Below, in pieces: positions 11,474 through 23,068 of a stretch of 40,722 nt of DNA. The first letter of the stretch is position 1. Each line of letters starts with the position of its first letter. The notes beneath the pieces are model-generated. The model was not told where the DNA came from, did no database searches, and saw nothing but the letters and a program-made list of their open reading frames with translations. Source of the stretch: Cylindrodendrum hubeiense (Eukaryota; Ascomycota; Sordariomycetes; Hypocreales; Nectriaceae); NCBI GenBank assembly GCA_014621425.1, contig JAANBB010000371.1, forward strand, positions 1-40,722. Reading direction: 5' to 3'. Made by a program: the position numbers and the translations under genes.

Positions 11474-13373
11474 CCACTGACACCATCGAGGATGCCTACG
11501 TCCGCTTCATCTTTTACTGCAACCCGGCCCTGCCCCTAGCCTCGGAAACCGCCAGCCTGCGTGAGGCCTTCCGTAGCCCGCCTCGCAGTGGGGGCAAGAG
11601 CTTCAACACCTTTACCGTCTTTGAGCTCGTTTGCAAGTTCTACAACAAAGAGATCCGGACCTGGACAGAACTGACGACCAAGCTGGGCGTCGAACCCCCG
11701 GATCCAAGCAAAGATGAGAGCGCTCAGAAGATCGCCCAGTACGGTGTGCGTTTAAAGGTATGTTTTGGCCTCTTGTTGAATCGTCTGTCACGCATGCTGA
11801 AAAAGCAAAGAAATGGATGAACTCGATGCATGTCAAGGCATTCTTCGAGTATCTCATGAACATACCCAATGAATATTGGACCAAGATCCCCACGGATCCC
11901 AACCCTGTGGGTCAGCTCATTCGCGATGGCGTTGCCGTCGAGGATGACATGGCCCTGAGGGCACTTCTTCCGCATATCCGCCCGAAGCGAGGTCGGAAAC
12001 GGCCCACAGATGATGAATCGACCAACTCTCCCGCTCAACGGACTCATCTCTCACCGTCAGCCGCCATGGATGAGTTCAGACAGAGTGGTAGCGGGCCTCT
12101 CCAGGTGCCAATCGACCCCAGAGCCAATGCACCCTGGACTCCGAGTGACACCGTCCAACAAATGCCTCTCACTCGATGGCCGCAGTCAGCAATCACGCCG
12201 ACCACTAGAAACTCGTTTTGGGATGACGCTCTAGAGCCTCGATCAGCAGTGACACCCTCAAAACCACGGCTCGCGTCGCAACGCCGGGGACCCAAGAATG
12301 TGTCCTCAGCGTGGCGGCCGGGTGTGCCTGATGGCGGTGTCAAGATGCGGGGCCGACCTCCGATGAACCGGAACCCGGGAGATGCTCCGTTTTCGCCGTA
12401 CCCCTCTGGAACTCCGACCGTGGGACCTGGGGAAGCAGTCACCCCGGTCACTGCCCCGGTCACTGCCCCCAAGTCAACAACTGGCACCACCAGAAGCGAG
12501 CTTCCCCCGGTGCAGCGACCCATACCGACACCATCCTCCACTTCACAACCTCACTCGACATCATACGAAGGTCCGCGGCCAGCTCGGCCTAGTATATCCC
12601 TTCAGGTTCCAGAGCGACCGCCAGGCAGTGTGCGGCTCGCAACTCCCCCGCCAGTCGTGGTAGTCAACGGGGCCGATACTATCGGTAGACCTACTTCAAC
12701 GCCCTCGCAGCCAGATCAAGTCAACGGGAGAACCAACTTTGCTGAGGCAGCGACGGAGGCCATAGCGCCGGGTTATCAAGACACGTCCCGTCGACCAATG
12801 GATGTTCCGGGTTTCTACTTTGAGAGGGTCGAGGATCGCACGAATGTCGATGACGTCTTGGGATACCTAACCCGAGCGACGCTCGAAGCGGACTGGCGAG
12901 ATGCCCAAGGAAATCCCGCGGATCCGCCATCGATGGACGAGGCCGTGGCTCTCGTAAACACCACCATCGAGAACATGCATAAAACAGCAGCGTCGCCGCA
13001 GGCTTTCCTCACCAACTTAGCCGCCATCTCGGGCGGCGGGATGCTCTTGGCATCCAAGATGCGCATATATCGCCTAGGGAATGAGGGGGGGTCTGCAGGA
13101 TACAGGTACGACTGGGAGTATGGGTTTGGGAACATCCGTGGGCAGTATACCATGGAGCAGCAAGTCCCGGTGACGATGCTCCCAAGTGCATCCAAGAAAG
13201 ACGATGAACCAGGCCCGGGGGCGGCTGACGGCGAACAGGACAAGCTGTCTAAAGGGGAGTGGCAGGCGAAGTACCAAAATCTGCTGGAATTTATCCAAAG
13301 AAAAGACCGAGAGTTAGTGGACTGGCAGGCAAGAGTGATGACTTCTTTCAAGGGAAGGGTTCCCAAGAAATGA
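11284..13373 (+). CDS. abp2: ARS-binding protein 2 (Abp2) family protein
   Basis: Related to fission yeast Abp2, which binds AT-rich replication-origin DNA. Exons 11284-11757 and 11811-13373 give 678 residues. A Pro/Gln-rich N terminus (1-50) precedes the conserved Abp2 domain at about residues 60-195, with ITTDTIEDAYVRFIFYCNP, FTVFELVCKFYNKEIRTWTE and KKWMNSMHVKAFFEYLMNIP; the last follows the 53-base intron, which confirms the splice. A basic RPKRGRKRP at about 215 looks AT-hook-like. A long disordered Pro/Thr/Ser region follows, then a second conserved stretch near 500-620 and a short coiled coil at the C terminus. Origin binding is known for the yeast protein and inferred here. An out-of-frame ATG lies 20 bases upstream. 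Confidence 0.8.
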
Positions 13374-15350
13374 TACCAATGTCGGGTTATGCTTCTGGCT
13401 TTGTTTTACTTGACAGCGTTTTGCTTCAATTTATGTCATACCTGAGTCGGATTCGGCGCAGGTTTGTCCCATCGCAGGCTAGACGGGACATATAGATATG
13501 TATGAATACGAAAGAAGAAGATAAAAAGGCAAATGTCTCGACCTTACATGCCGTTGCAGGGGTAAGTGGAGATGCGACTCGGCCAGCTAATGGTGGAGTG
13601 AAGCTGGAGCCTACTGCAAGCCAGGGGGGGCATCGTCAGACTGAACACGAGATTCCAGGCATCCGAATTTTGCAAATAACAAGTTACATATAAACCGGTC
13701 TGTCGCCCACGACTAAGGTAGCACGAGAGGAAGCGACTTGTTTTTCATGTCAAGTCGGGGTTCTCGGAGGCCGACACCCGGCCCCAGAGCCAGGGTCCGA
13801 CAATTGAAAGAAGCTGGCATTGAGCCAGCGATGGAAGCAACGGACCCGACTTCAGCCATACCAAGAAAGGCCCTCATTCACTGAGCAGCTTAATCCCGGC
13901 CGAGCTGAACGACGCGGCATACGAAGGGCTTGCTCGACGGTGGGTATCATCCAAGGCGATCTGGACGTCAGTCAGGCCATGGGTGCTCATGAGCTATCCT
14001 CCGAATGGGATACGTGTGGCCGGATCCCAATTGTGCTAAGGAGTCCAGATGACCGAACTGACCGACCCCTGTACCACCAACACACCACTTCTCCAGCCGG
14101 TCCCGAGCCCTCGTCGACAAGCCGAGACGAGTATCTGCATGCCGAGCCGTCCTCGAGCAGACTCGCGCGATCGACAGAAGTGATGAAATGCATATGCGTT
14201 CTTAATGCGAGAAGTCGTAATCACTCTACGAGCGGTGCCCCCCGTCCACGTCCGGTGCTGCACTTGCATCCAGGCACCCGAATTCTTCGAGAAGCATCAC
14301 TTGCCGAACTTGAGTCTCGACGAACCTATTACAGACTGGTCGGTTGTCACCGGCGACTCCGAATGATGCCAGTCTGTATTAATGGGGCTGGAGCTCTGCC
14401 GAGCGGTTTGGTTGCGGGGACGGGTTTGTGGTTGGGTATTGAAGTCTGGAGAACTGAGGGCGTCTGGGGAGTGTCGCCCGGTGTGGAGAAGCGACATCGT
14501 GGAGGCGTCCACTCAGCACCAGAAGAATCCTGTTGCCTGTGCCAAGACCCTTCATGAGCACCCGCTATTGACGCCAGTCTCTGAGGTCATGGCACAAGCC
14601 GACTTTTCTGGCCCGCTACGGCTCGACGATACCAACGTAGTGAAGCACAAGCAAGTATGGGAATTCACTCCCCAAGGTAGGCTGGATCAGACAATGATGC
14701 GGAGGTCGTCGAAGCGAGGGCGTGTGAAGCCTCTAAGGGGCATGGTAAGCCGGCCCAAGCTGTGGCAACACACGGGAACTTATGATGGTCACGTGTAGTC
14801 GCATGCCTCCAATGACTTTGACTTCTCTGTTGACATGGAACAGTTCAAGGCTGAAAGCCAAGACCGCTCGTTCCGATATCCGCTTGATGATGCAGTGCGG
14901 AGTGCGGTGTGCGCCACCCAGGCTTACCAGCATCTCGACAGCTTAGAAGTCACATCCGTGCGTATGACGGCTGACAAGTGACGATGAGGTGAGAGGAAAC
15001 AAAGCTCATCTCTTTCCACACAGACGACTTTCCCGGTCCCGAAAGGCCTTACAAAGCCGCATCTAGGTGACGTTGAGGAGGATTTCAAAAGGAACCGAAG
15101 GATTCGCATGTGGGCGGTTGTGGGAATAGCGCCTGCAGATCGGCACTGCCCCTAAGCAGGCGTCTTCTGGAAATTGAGGGGTCCCGTCTCTAACACGCCT
15201 CTCAAGCCTCCCATTTTCAAGCCTTCCTCTACCGAGTAACCAGCATGCACAATCCCATCTGTGTGGCGGCTGATGTGGGCCGCCGAACAGTCGACACTCC
15301 AATTGACTGTCATGACATTGTCGTCAGGAGCCCCAACACGTCTCCCCAGT

Positions 15351-15372
15351 TTCCCGGCTCAGGAGCCGGGAA
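15351..15372. repeat. Perfect 10-base-arm hairpin
   Basis: TTCCCGGCTC and its exact reverse complement GAGCCGGGAA are separated by only AG. It lies about 2 kb from either flanking gene. A structured RNA or cruciform is possible; no associated gene is seen. Confidence 0.8.
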
Positions 15373-16013
15373 GAAAACCCAGAGGGTACCCAGCCTCAGG
15401 GCTCGCCTGACTTAGCTAGTATTGGGCCATTCGCAATAATATCGCGACAGCCGCCGACTTACTTCATATAATCGAGGTCCATGATCATCTGCCAAGCATC
15501 GAAGAGAGGACGAGGGAGATGAGGCTTCCACCGGATACGGGTTACCGATCGGGTTACGGTATTGAGCCAGTCAGTCCCAGACTTTTAGTTGTAATGTTTA
15601 TTCATTGCTAGCCACGGCTTTCCAACGGGCTCTGACACTAACAGTCTGACACTCAGAACACTGTCTCGCCATCCCAAGACAAATAGCCGGTGCAGTCACC
15701 CACACAGCGACAGTGTACCCCTGCCAGTGTGGCCCAATGCCCAAGACCAAGCCGCATCCCAGACCAGCAGCTCGGTGGCGCGCGGGGACAAGGGGCGCCC
15801 TTTGCAAGACTCAAAGAGTCCTAGGCCCGACCTCTGTGCGGGACAACTTGGATGATGGGTGACCTGTCAGCTTGATTGGCCCAGTCCCGAGACTTGATTG
15901 CCAGCATTCGGGTGCAATGTGTTGGGCAGCCCCGTCACAGAAATTACCTTAAACTTAAGCACAACCAGCAAACCCCCCCGATGTCGTCTGGAGAGCGGAC
16001 GAGTCGTGGTGTC

Positions 16014-16047
16014 GGTGGTGGCGGTGGTGGCGGCAGTGGTGGCGGGC
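16014..16047. repeat. GGTGGC-type microsatellite
   Basis: An imperfect GGT/GGC triplet array with many G pairs, enough for a two-tetrad G-quadruplex on the plus strand. It would encode poly-Gly or poly-Val depending on frame, which explains the chance ORFs here. Confidence 0.7.
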
Positions 16048-16328
16048 TTGACAGGAAGGTTTGCTGCATCCGGACACATAAAAGACGTAGAGTTGATGTT
16101 CGCCCACTACAGTTGGGCTCGTGGTGGGCCGTTGGAAGAGGGCCGCCGGGCAGTTTGCGACGTTGCCAGAGCGGATGATCAGCCGGTGCGAGTCACGGAA
16201 AAGGTTTATGAGAGTCTCAGGGACCAGACAAAGACAATGAAAGACAAGGGCATGGAAGCAGAGACAGATGCCGTGATTACGAGTCTTGAGACGATGGAGT
16301 CCTCGATCTCGGGAGCAAGATACCTGTC

Positions 16329-16355
16329 TACCTACCTCGCCTAGGCAGGTAGGTA
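16329..16355. repeat. TAGGTA-type palindrome
   Basis: Perfect 9-base arms TACCTACCT and AGGTAGGTA flank CGCCTAGGC, which itself contains the palindrome GCCTAGGC. The right arm continues as a TAGG repeat to 16360. Similar elements occur at 23048-23068 and 40007-40027. Confidence 0.8.
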
Positions 16356-17520
16356 GGTACGCAAGGACAGCGTCGCCAATTCCTTCATTTGGGCTTCCAA
16401 GACCCAGTCGCAAACTTGGGGAGTCAAGCGGTGGGGCCGTAGTCCCAGTCCTGCGGCCAAGGGGGCTTCGCAGAGCCCATCAGCACCAGGGCCGCCTGCG
16501 TGCGAACCAGGGTCGCATGCGGAGTCTTAGCGGAGATGGGCGATGGCGTCGCGCTTGTGGACGAGGATCCCATGGGGTCGCCGGGGTACATGAGGAGGTC
16601 CTACGAGGGCTGCAAGAAAGAAAGCCGGTTGCTGCCCCGGACTTTCCAGTGGGCGGAGAGAGCGAGCGTTTCCGTCCTGACCTTGCCCGATTGTGCCTTT
16701 TAGAGGCTTTTCTACTCCGTATTTACCAACTGTATTTGTTTCCCGCCCGCCCACTTCTTCCCATCTCATCCGTCCGCCTACCCATCCCTACCCATCCCAT
16801 CCACATCGTCCATCCCATCCCTCCTCCCTCCATGCCCTGCGCACACCCGCCCGCACAAGCTGCCGTGCCACAGCCACCCACATAGTGCAAATACCTCCGG
16901 AACCCATCCCAGGCCCGGATTTTCCATGGTTTAGGGGAGGTGCTGCCAGATGGCTCTAGCGCCTGTCCCCGCTGCCGGTCTCGACCTCAACTTCCAATGC
17001 GACTGCCACCGCGACTGCCACTTCAACCTCGACCTTTCCCTCTACCACAATCTTGCATCCTCTACGACGACACACAAATCTCCCAATCTCTCAATCTTCC
17101 AATCTCCCACCCGGCGACAACGGTAAATCGACGACACCGTCTCATTCTCACCTGAATCCTTCCCGCCATTTCCAGCAATTCGTACATCTCGCCAGAGTGC
17201 TCGCTCTTTCTGCGCCTGGTTGTTGTTTTACGCCTGCGGTTCCCGCTCCCGCTTACGCCTACCCTCCGCGTTTCGCTTGCGCCTCTGACAACCATTTCTT
17301 CCCCACCTCCGCACTCATCCACGACGACGGGCCCCTCCAACGGCTCGACTACCGCTCAGGCGGCTGATGTTGATATCATATTCTAGCAAGAAAAATCCAC
17401 ACCAGCAGCCGCATAGTCATCGCCTCCTTCTCTGGGTCGCGGCCAACGTGGTTCTTGGGTCAAGCCCCTCCGCCTTTCCCTCCTTCTTCCCCTCTGGCCT
17501 CCCACCCGCCGATCGCCATC

Positions 17521-19736
17521 ATGTCCTCCCACTCTCACCAAAGTCATGGGGACGTCGAGACGTAGGTGCACCCACCTCTACCCTGGCCTTCGTAACGCTG
17601 GCTAGAACATTGTCGTTATACTAACCGTACTTCTCTTTCCAGGGCCTCCAACCACCCATACAGCTACCCCGTTGAACATGCCCGCCGAACTTCAGAGGCG
17701 TATGTCAACCTCAATGCCAATGTTGACGCCAAGTAAGTCTTCCTTGCCGGTCCCCTACTTCACCACTCTGACTGGTTACTTGTATCGATACTGACACACT
17801 TCAAGGATCAAGAACCCGCTTATGGGTATTCCCCGTGAGAGACTCATGGCACAGGTCGACGAGTTCTGCCGCAGAAAGGGTCTAGAGGAGTACCGCTCCG
17901 TTATTCGAAAGGGCGCCCTGGTAGCCCAGGACCCCACCGGCTACGAGGACATCACCGGCCAAGAGGCACTCGACGACGCAGAGATTGAATTTCTTCGCGA
18001 TGAGGTCCTCCACAAGTGGCGTGTCCCCACTGTACTCTACCTAACCATCGCCACCTGCTCCATCGGCGCTGCTGTCCAGGGATGGGACCAGACGGGCTCC
18101 AACGGTGCCAACCTCGATTTTCCCCATGCCTACGGCATTGACCGCGATACCATCCACGATAAACTTCTAGTCGGCCTCGTCAATGCTGCCCCCTACATCG
18201 GTACTGCCTTCTTCGGCTGCTGGTTGTCGGATCCTCTCAACCACCGCTTCGGCCGCCGCGGTACTATTTTCTTCTCTGCCAACTTCTGCCTTTGGCCCGT
18301 CCTGGGCAGCGCCTTCTGTAATACGTGGGTACAGCTTCTCTTATGTCGGCTGCTACTTGGGGTTGGTATGGGGACGAAAGCATCAACAGGTAAATGATTA
18401 CATACCCACGCATCTTCAGTCTGCCTCCTACACACAAAAAAAACTTCCGAACTGACCTTGTCCAATAATAGTCCCTATCTTTGCTGCCGAAAACTCGCCG
18501 GCTCCCATCCGAGGAGCCCTCGTTATGAGCTGGCAGATGTGGACTGCTTTTGGAATATTTTTAGGCACAGTCGCAAACGTTGCCGTCACCAAAATTGGAC
18601 ACGAGGCATGGCGATATCAGCTGGGATCGGCTTTCATTCCAGCAGTGCCTTTAATCATCCTCATATATTGGTGTCCCGAATCGCCCCGTTGGTACATGAA
18701 GAAAAATCGCTACAGTGATGCCATGAAATCGCTACTGCGCTTACGAAACAGCCCTGTCCAGGCAGCCCGTGATCTCTACTACATCCACGCTCAGCTGGAA
18801 GTCGAATTCGAGTTTATCCAGTTTATGGGTAGAGGCAGCTATCTAAACCGTTTCATCGAGCTGTTCACCATCCCCCGAGTCCGTCGGGCCACTCTTGCTT
18901 CGTTCGTCGTCATGGTTGCGCAGCAGATGTGTGGAATCAACATCATCGCCTTCTACTCCTCAACCGTTTTTGTCGATGCCGGTGCCAGCGCACACCAGGC
19001 TCTGCTAGCCTCGTTAGGTTTTGGTCTCGTCAACTTCATCTTCGCTTGGCCCGCGATTTGGACCATTGACACATTCGGTCGCCGATCTCTACTCCTCTTT
19101 ACGTTCCCTCAGATGGCCTGGACTCTGCTGGCCGCTGGGCTGTGTACCCTAATACCCGGCACCGGGGGTGTTCACTTGGGCTTGGTGGCCCTATTTGTCT
19201 ATCTATTCGCGGCCTTCTATTCACCTGGCGAAGGCCCTGTGCCATTCACCTACTCAGCCGAGGTCTTTCCTCTGTCCCATCGTGAGGTCGGCATGGCTTG
19301 GGCGGTAGCCACTTGCCTGTTTTGGGCAGCAGTACTCTCAATTACATTTCCACTTATGCTGGCCAGGTTGGGTGTGCTCGGATCCTTCATTCTCTACGCA
19401 GGCTTCAATCTCGTGGCTCTTGTCATGATCTTTCTGTGGCTACCCGAAACGAAGCAGCGTACCTTGGAGGAGTTGGATTACATATTTGCTGTACCGACAC
19501 GTGTGTTCATGAGATATCAGGTCACCAAAGCGCTGCCCTGGTGGATCAAGAGATGGGTCTTACTCCGACGAGACGCAACTCTGGAGCCTCTCTATCAACT
19601 TGATATGGCGGAACCTGACGACAACCGCAGCAGCGACGCTGGCTACGAGAACGACAAGGTCAAGGTGGAGCTGAAGGACATGATAGGGATTCCGTCGGGG
19701 ATTGAAGCCCCGGCTCGGGCGGCTCGCAGGACATGA
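17521..19736 (+). CDS. MFS sugar-porter family transporter (sugar/polyol, FST1-like)
   Basis: Twelve-helix transporter of the sugar porter family. Exons 17521-17561, 17643-17732, 17806-18389 and 18472-19736 give 659 residues, longer than the usual 500-580 because of a soluble N terminus of about 115 residues. Family signatures are NHRFGRRG (about 190), PESPRW (about 307), the substrate-site [12 protein letters not shown] (about 389), DTFGRRS, and [12 protein letters not shown] (about 563). [15 protein letters not shown] before helix 2 marks a fungal clade of FST1-like, inositol or polyol-type transporters; the true substrate cannot be read from sequence. The start is set by the short first exon, whose splice restores an open frame; intron 1 has a CTAAC branch site. 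The gene stands alone between two 4-kb gene-poor blocks. Confidence 0.92.
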
Positions 19737-20979
19737 GCGTTGTTTTCCCACTTGACGAATGCGGGCGATTGATTTTTGTTTTGGAACTGGTTCTTACCTA
19801 TGATACCCCGGGTTGAAATGAGAGGTCAGGAGGGATAAGTTGACTGGATAGGGCATATTTTGGTTAGCCATGCGATGTTCTATGGAGCGACTATTGTAAA
19901 TACTTTGAACATGTGACGTCATGAGGATGAATTGTGTGATCTGGAATTCTAACTTCCCTTGTACGAGTAGATTCCTGTCGAAGATTCATTGATTTGACCC
20001 AGTGTGGATGTGTAATGATGTCTTTGGTGGGCTTCATGTGACGACATAAAGTGAGGTCGATCCAGCACTGTGAACTGGCTATCATCGAGCTAAGATGGTT
20101 CAGCTGGAGGTTGAGAAGGAGATGGTGTTTAGACGGGGCCCCCTCTTGGCGATGGGTCCACATGTGACCCGGGCCGTAGAATATGATGAAGTAGCTTTAC
20201 CATGTATTCGAGGTAATACGAGGGACGACGTGGTGATGATTACCACATTGGGCATTGGAGCGGCTACCCTAGAGCACTAAGGGTCGTCCTGAGTCGCGAG
20301 TACCCATCGGTTATGCGCGCGCCTAGGTTCATGCAGTAGTTCACGTCTGCTGGCGGCACGAAATGATCGCTGTGTCACTAGATTTGGCGATCGATCACCT
20401 GACATGGAACGCACACGTCAGATGGGTAGTTGTGGAGAAGATATGATCAGCCAGCACTGATCAAAGTGGCTGTAGATGGACATGCCGGGCCATGGTTGGA
20501 GGTTGGAGAGCCGTGCGACCGACGAAGCAGCAAGATGATTACATCGTACAGCAGAGACCCACCGTTGAGCCATTGAGGTCATCCAGTATTACGTGGCACA
20601 AGGGCGGGATGATTTCAGTCATAGAAGTTAATGGCAAGTGAGGTTGATGTGCTAGGAAGCGGTGCTTTCGGAAGAGACAGACGAGACGAGAAACCCGGTT
20701 CCCAGAGCTCAAGGATCTATCGCCGAGTGCCAAACTCTCGGGTGCAATTCTCGGTGATCAACTACCGCCCCAAGCTTCAGGGTTCATCCTCTGTACATGT
20801 CTGTTGGGGTGGGTTCTGGGGCCAGTCAGACCAGGCCCATGGTCCACGCACTCAAGGCACTCAGGCGCACGCACGGTGGTCAGAGGTCCCTAGAGCGTTT
20901 CATGGTACCACAAGGATGGGGGCGCTTGATTCGCGGACCTGTAATTTGTAGGGCAGATTGAAGCTCTCTTGGCTCTTGG

Positions 20980-21003
20980 CCGCCAGCCGCCAGCCGTCAG
21001 CCG
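20980..21003. repeat. CCGCCAG heptamer tandem repeat
   Basis: Three copies of CCGCCAG (the third CCGTCAG) and a partial fourth. Short, noncoding and without evident function. Confidence 0.7.
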
Positions 21004-21461
21004 TGTTCCTCACCATGGCGTTAGCAGTGCTACATTGCCAATCCTACGCCTGTGGTGCAGCATTCGCGAAAGGGGGAAGCCCGCAAGCGTGCAATCCTTG
21101 CGTTTGCTAGTGAGCAGGACATTTCATCTGACACGATTCCCACATTTGAAGGAAGCGGATGATTTTAACGGGTCGCCATCCAGCTGCAGGGGCGTTGCAT
21201 GGCGTGTGCCGGCCGCCGCCAGTGGCAAGTTGAGACGGACGAGAAATGGCAAGCAACCGTCAGTGAGGGAATAGCTCAGTTTGTGCTGCGTATGTGCAGG
21301 CATAGACAGGCTCCTCTGCAGAAAGAGACGGGCCTCGCAAAGAATTAGTCCAACGGTCCAACGGAGACGCGGAAGCCAGCAACAAGCATCATGCCGCGGA
21401 CGGCGCCGCGTCGACCTCGGAGAAGTTGCTGGAACTGTTGTTGAGCAACGTCATACTACCG

Positions 21462-21477
21462 CGTAGTACGTACTACG
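21462..21477. repeat. 16-base perfect palindrome CGTAGTACGTACTACG
   Basis: The sequence equals its own reverse complement and is followed by another ACGTAGTAGTAG. Related TACGTAGTA motifs lie at about 21585 and 21859-21870. Confidence 0.85.
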
Positions 21478-21806
21478 TAGTAGTAGAATGGAGACGGGAC
21501 GGCTTCACGGTGTCAACAGCGCGGCGCCGGCATGGCGTTGAAAAAGAGACAAACGGGGGCTTGGCAGTTGCGCGGCACACATACGTAGTACCGCACCCGC
21601 AGGGTGGCGTCGACGCTAGGGACGACATTTCATACTGTGGGAGAAGTTCTTTACGAGCGGAAGCGTCTGAACTTTGAAGATCGAATGTGTGTGGTGCAAG
21701 AGGGTGTGAAGCGGGGGAGCTAAGAAGCAAAGAAGCAAAGAAGCCGAGACGAAACAGCCGAGGATGGCCGCCAAAAGTGTAAACTAGCCGTTGATTTGTC
21801 AATTTC

Positions 21807-21834
21807 CCAGTGTTTTCCAGTGTATTCCAGTGTG
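21807..21834. repeat. 10-base tandem repeat with CCAGTGT core
   Basis: Units CCAGTGTTTT, CCAGTGTATT and CCAGTGTG are adjacent. The same CCAGTGT core forms the 12-base array at 6251-6298, 15 kb away. Confidence 0.7.
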
Positions 21835-21858
21835 CATAGGTACGGTAGGTATGATATG

Positions 21859-21870
21859 TACTACGTAGTA
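21859..21870. repeat. 12-base perfect palindrome TACTACGTAGTA
   Basis: Self-complementary 12-mer sharing the TACGTAGTA core with the palindrome at 21462-21477, about 400 bases away. Confidence 0.8.
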
Positions 21871-23008
21871 TGTAAAAACGACAACCATGACGCGACAAAG
21901 ATCAACAGCACGACATTCGTAGCACAGCACGGAACAGGGGGCCTGAACACCTCCCCTCCCAGAGACATGTGGAGGAGCTCGCTTGGCAGCAGATGCGTGG
22001 GCAAGACAAGAACCAAACTCGATGGGGACATTGGGGTCGACCCCCTTCACGATCGGGTCGTGGCTATCCTTTCCATGATGGGGAGGAGCCGGTATTCGTG
22101 GTGGGTTTTGATGGGCCGGAAAGATGGAGACGGGCTGGCGAGGAGAGATCGTTTCTCTATTCTGTAAGTACGTTTTTCGCATGCGGTGACGGGGGTTAAC
22201 TCGCAGAGCGTAGCGATGCACAGCCGGGATGGGGTCCCTGGATCTCGTGTTGTGAGATCCGTTTTTTATTATTTCCTTTTTGGCCTCTGGCGTTTTGCTA
22301 TTCGCATGGCCGTGTGAGCGAGCAAGGGGGGATGGGGATCAGACTGTGTGGTACGGTGTGCGTCCATGCTGGAATCGTTTATTATCACTGTACTGTGCAG
22401 CACCATGCCGGCCACGTCCGTGTCACGCCCATGGTGCCAAAGCGAAGCCGACATCAATGCAATACCAAGCCAGTACGCCATTCCTTCGTCCATCCCCAGG
22501 ATGCCACTGCGTATACGGGACCACGCAGGGGCGCCCGTCTCTGTCCACCCGCGAGCACAATCGGCAGATGGCTGGCCGCTCCATCCGCCCACCAGGAACG
22601 GCCGCTGGCCGCTGGCCACGCACCCCGAGCCTGGCCCCCCGATCGGGCGGCGTGAAACAAGCAATGGCGCTGTCTGCCAGGGGCTCCGGTAGGGTTTGAG
22701 ACTGCGTTCGGGAGCCCATCCGGCGCTGTCAGTGGCTGTCAGGCTGCCTCGGAGGCGGCGCCTCCCCCTGGCGGCGTTGCTGCAGGGCTCTGGCGCTCCG
22801 GCTAGCTGCCCCCTGCAAGGCCCTGTCGCGGATCCCGTTCAGCTGTTGGCCGGGCCCCTGGCATGAAAAAGGTCGCACTGGCTGGCTGCAATGCAATGGT
22901 TGGCACACTGGGTAGGTGCGCTGTGGGAAGCCCTGACAGTGAGGTGAATCAGCGCCTCCCCCCGTCTCCACGCCTGGACCCGCTGGGGGTCTTGGCTGCC
23001 AGACGGCG

Positions 23009-23023
23009 CGGGTACGTACCTGG
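23009..23023. repeat. Copy 1 of a 15-base intergenic element
   Basis: CGGGTACGTACCTGG, containing the palindrome GGTACGTACC. An identical 15-mer occurs at 28997-29011. This copy lies about 800 bases before the MscS channel start. Confidence 0.7.
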
Positions 23024-23047
23024 ATCGCCCCTTTCATACCTGCCAGG

Positions 23048-23068
23048 TACCTAGGTAGGTAGGTACGC
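23048..23068. repeat. TAGGTA-type element
   Basis: The palindrome TACCTAGGTA runs into a TAGG repeat. Its last 16 bases, AGGTAGGTAGGTACGC, are identical to 16347-16362. Confidence 0.8.

Larger units (their letters stand above)
13374..17520. other. Gene-poor region between Abp2 and the transporter
   Basis: 4.1 kb without a gene I can support. ORFs of up to 245 codons occur but none shows a recognisable domain, and overlapping frames on both strands are open alike. It contains a perfect hairpin (15351-15372), a GGTGGC repeat (16014-16047) and a TAGGTA palindrome (16329-16355). The last 800 bases are strongly C/T-rich, typical of a fungal promoter and leader. It is not AT-rich, so it does not look like a RIP-degraded transposon. 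Confidence 0.5.

Noticed and set aside
13820..14557. 245-codon plus-strand ORF in the gene-poor block
   Set aside because: First ATG-like codons are uncertain, composition is random-looking, other frames are open nearby, and no domain is recognisable.
22280..22699. Several overlapping ORFs of 113-139 codons on both strands near 22.3-22.7 kb
   Set aside because: Multiple frames are open simultaneously in GC-rich DNA and none gives a recognisable protein.
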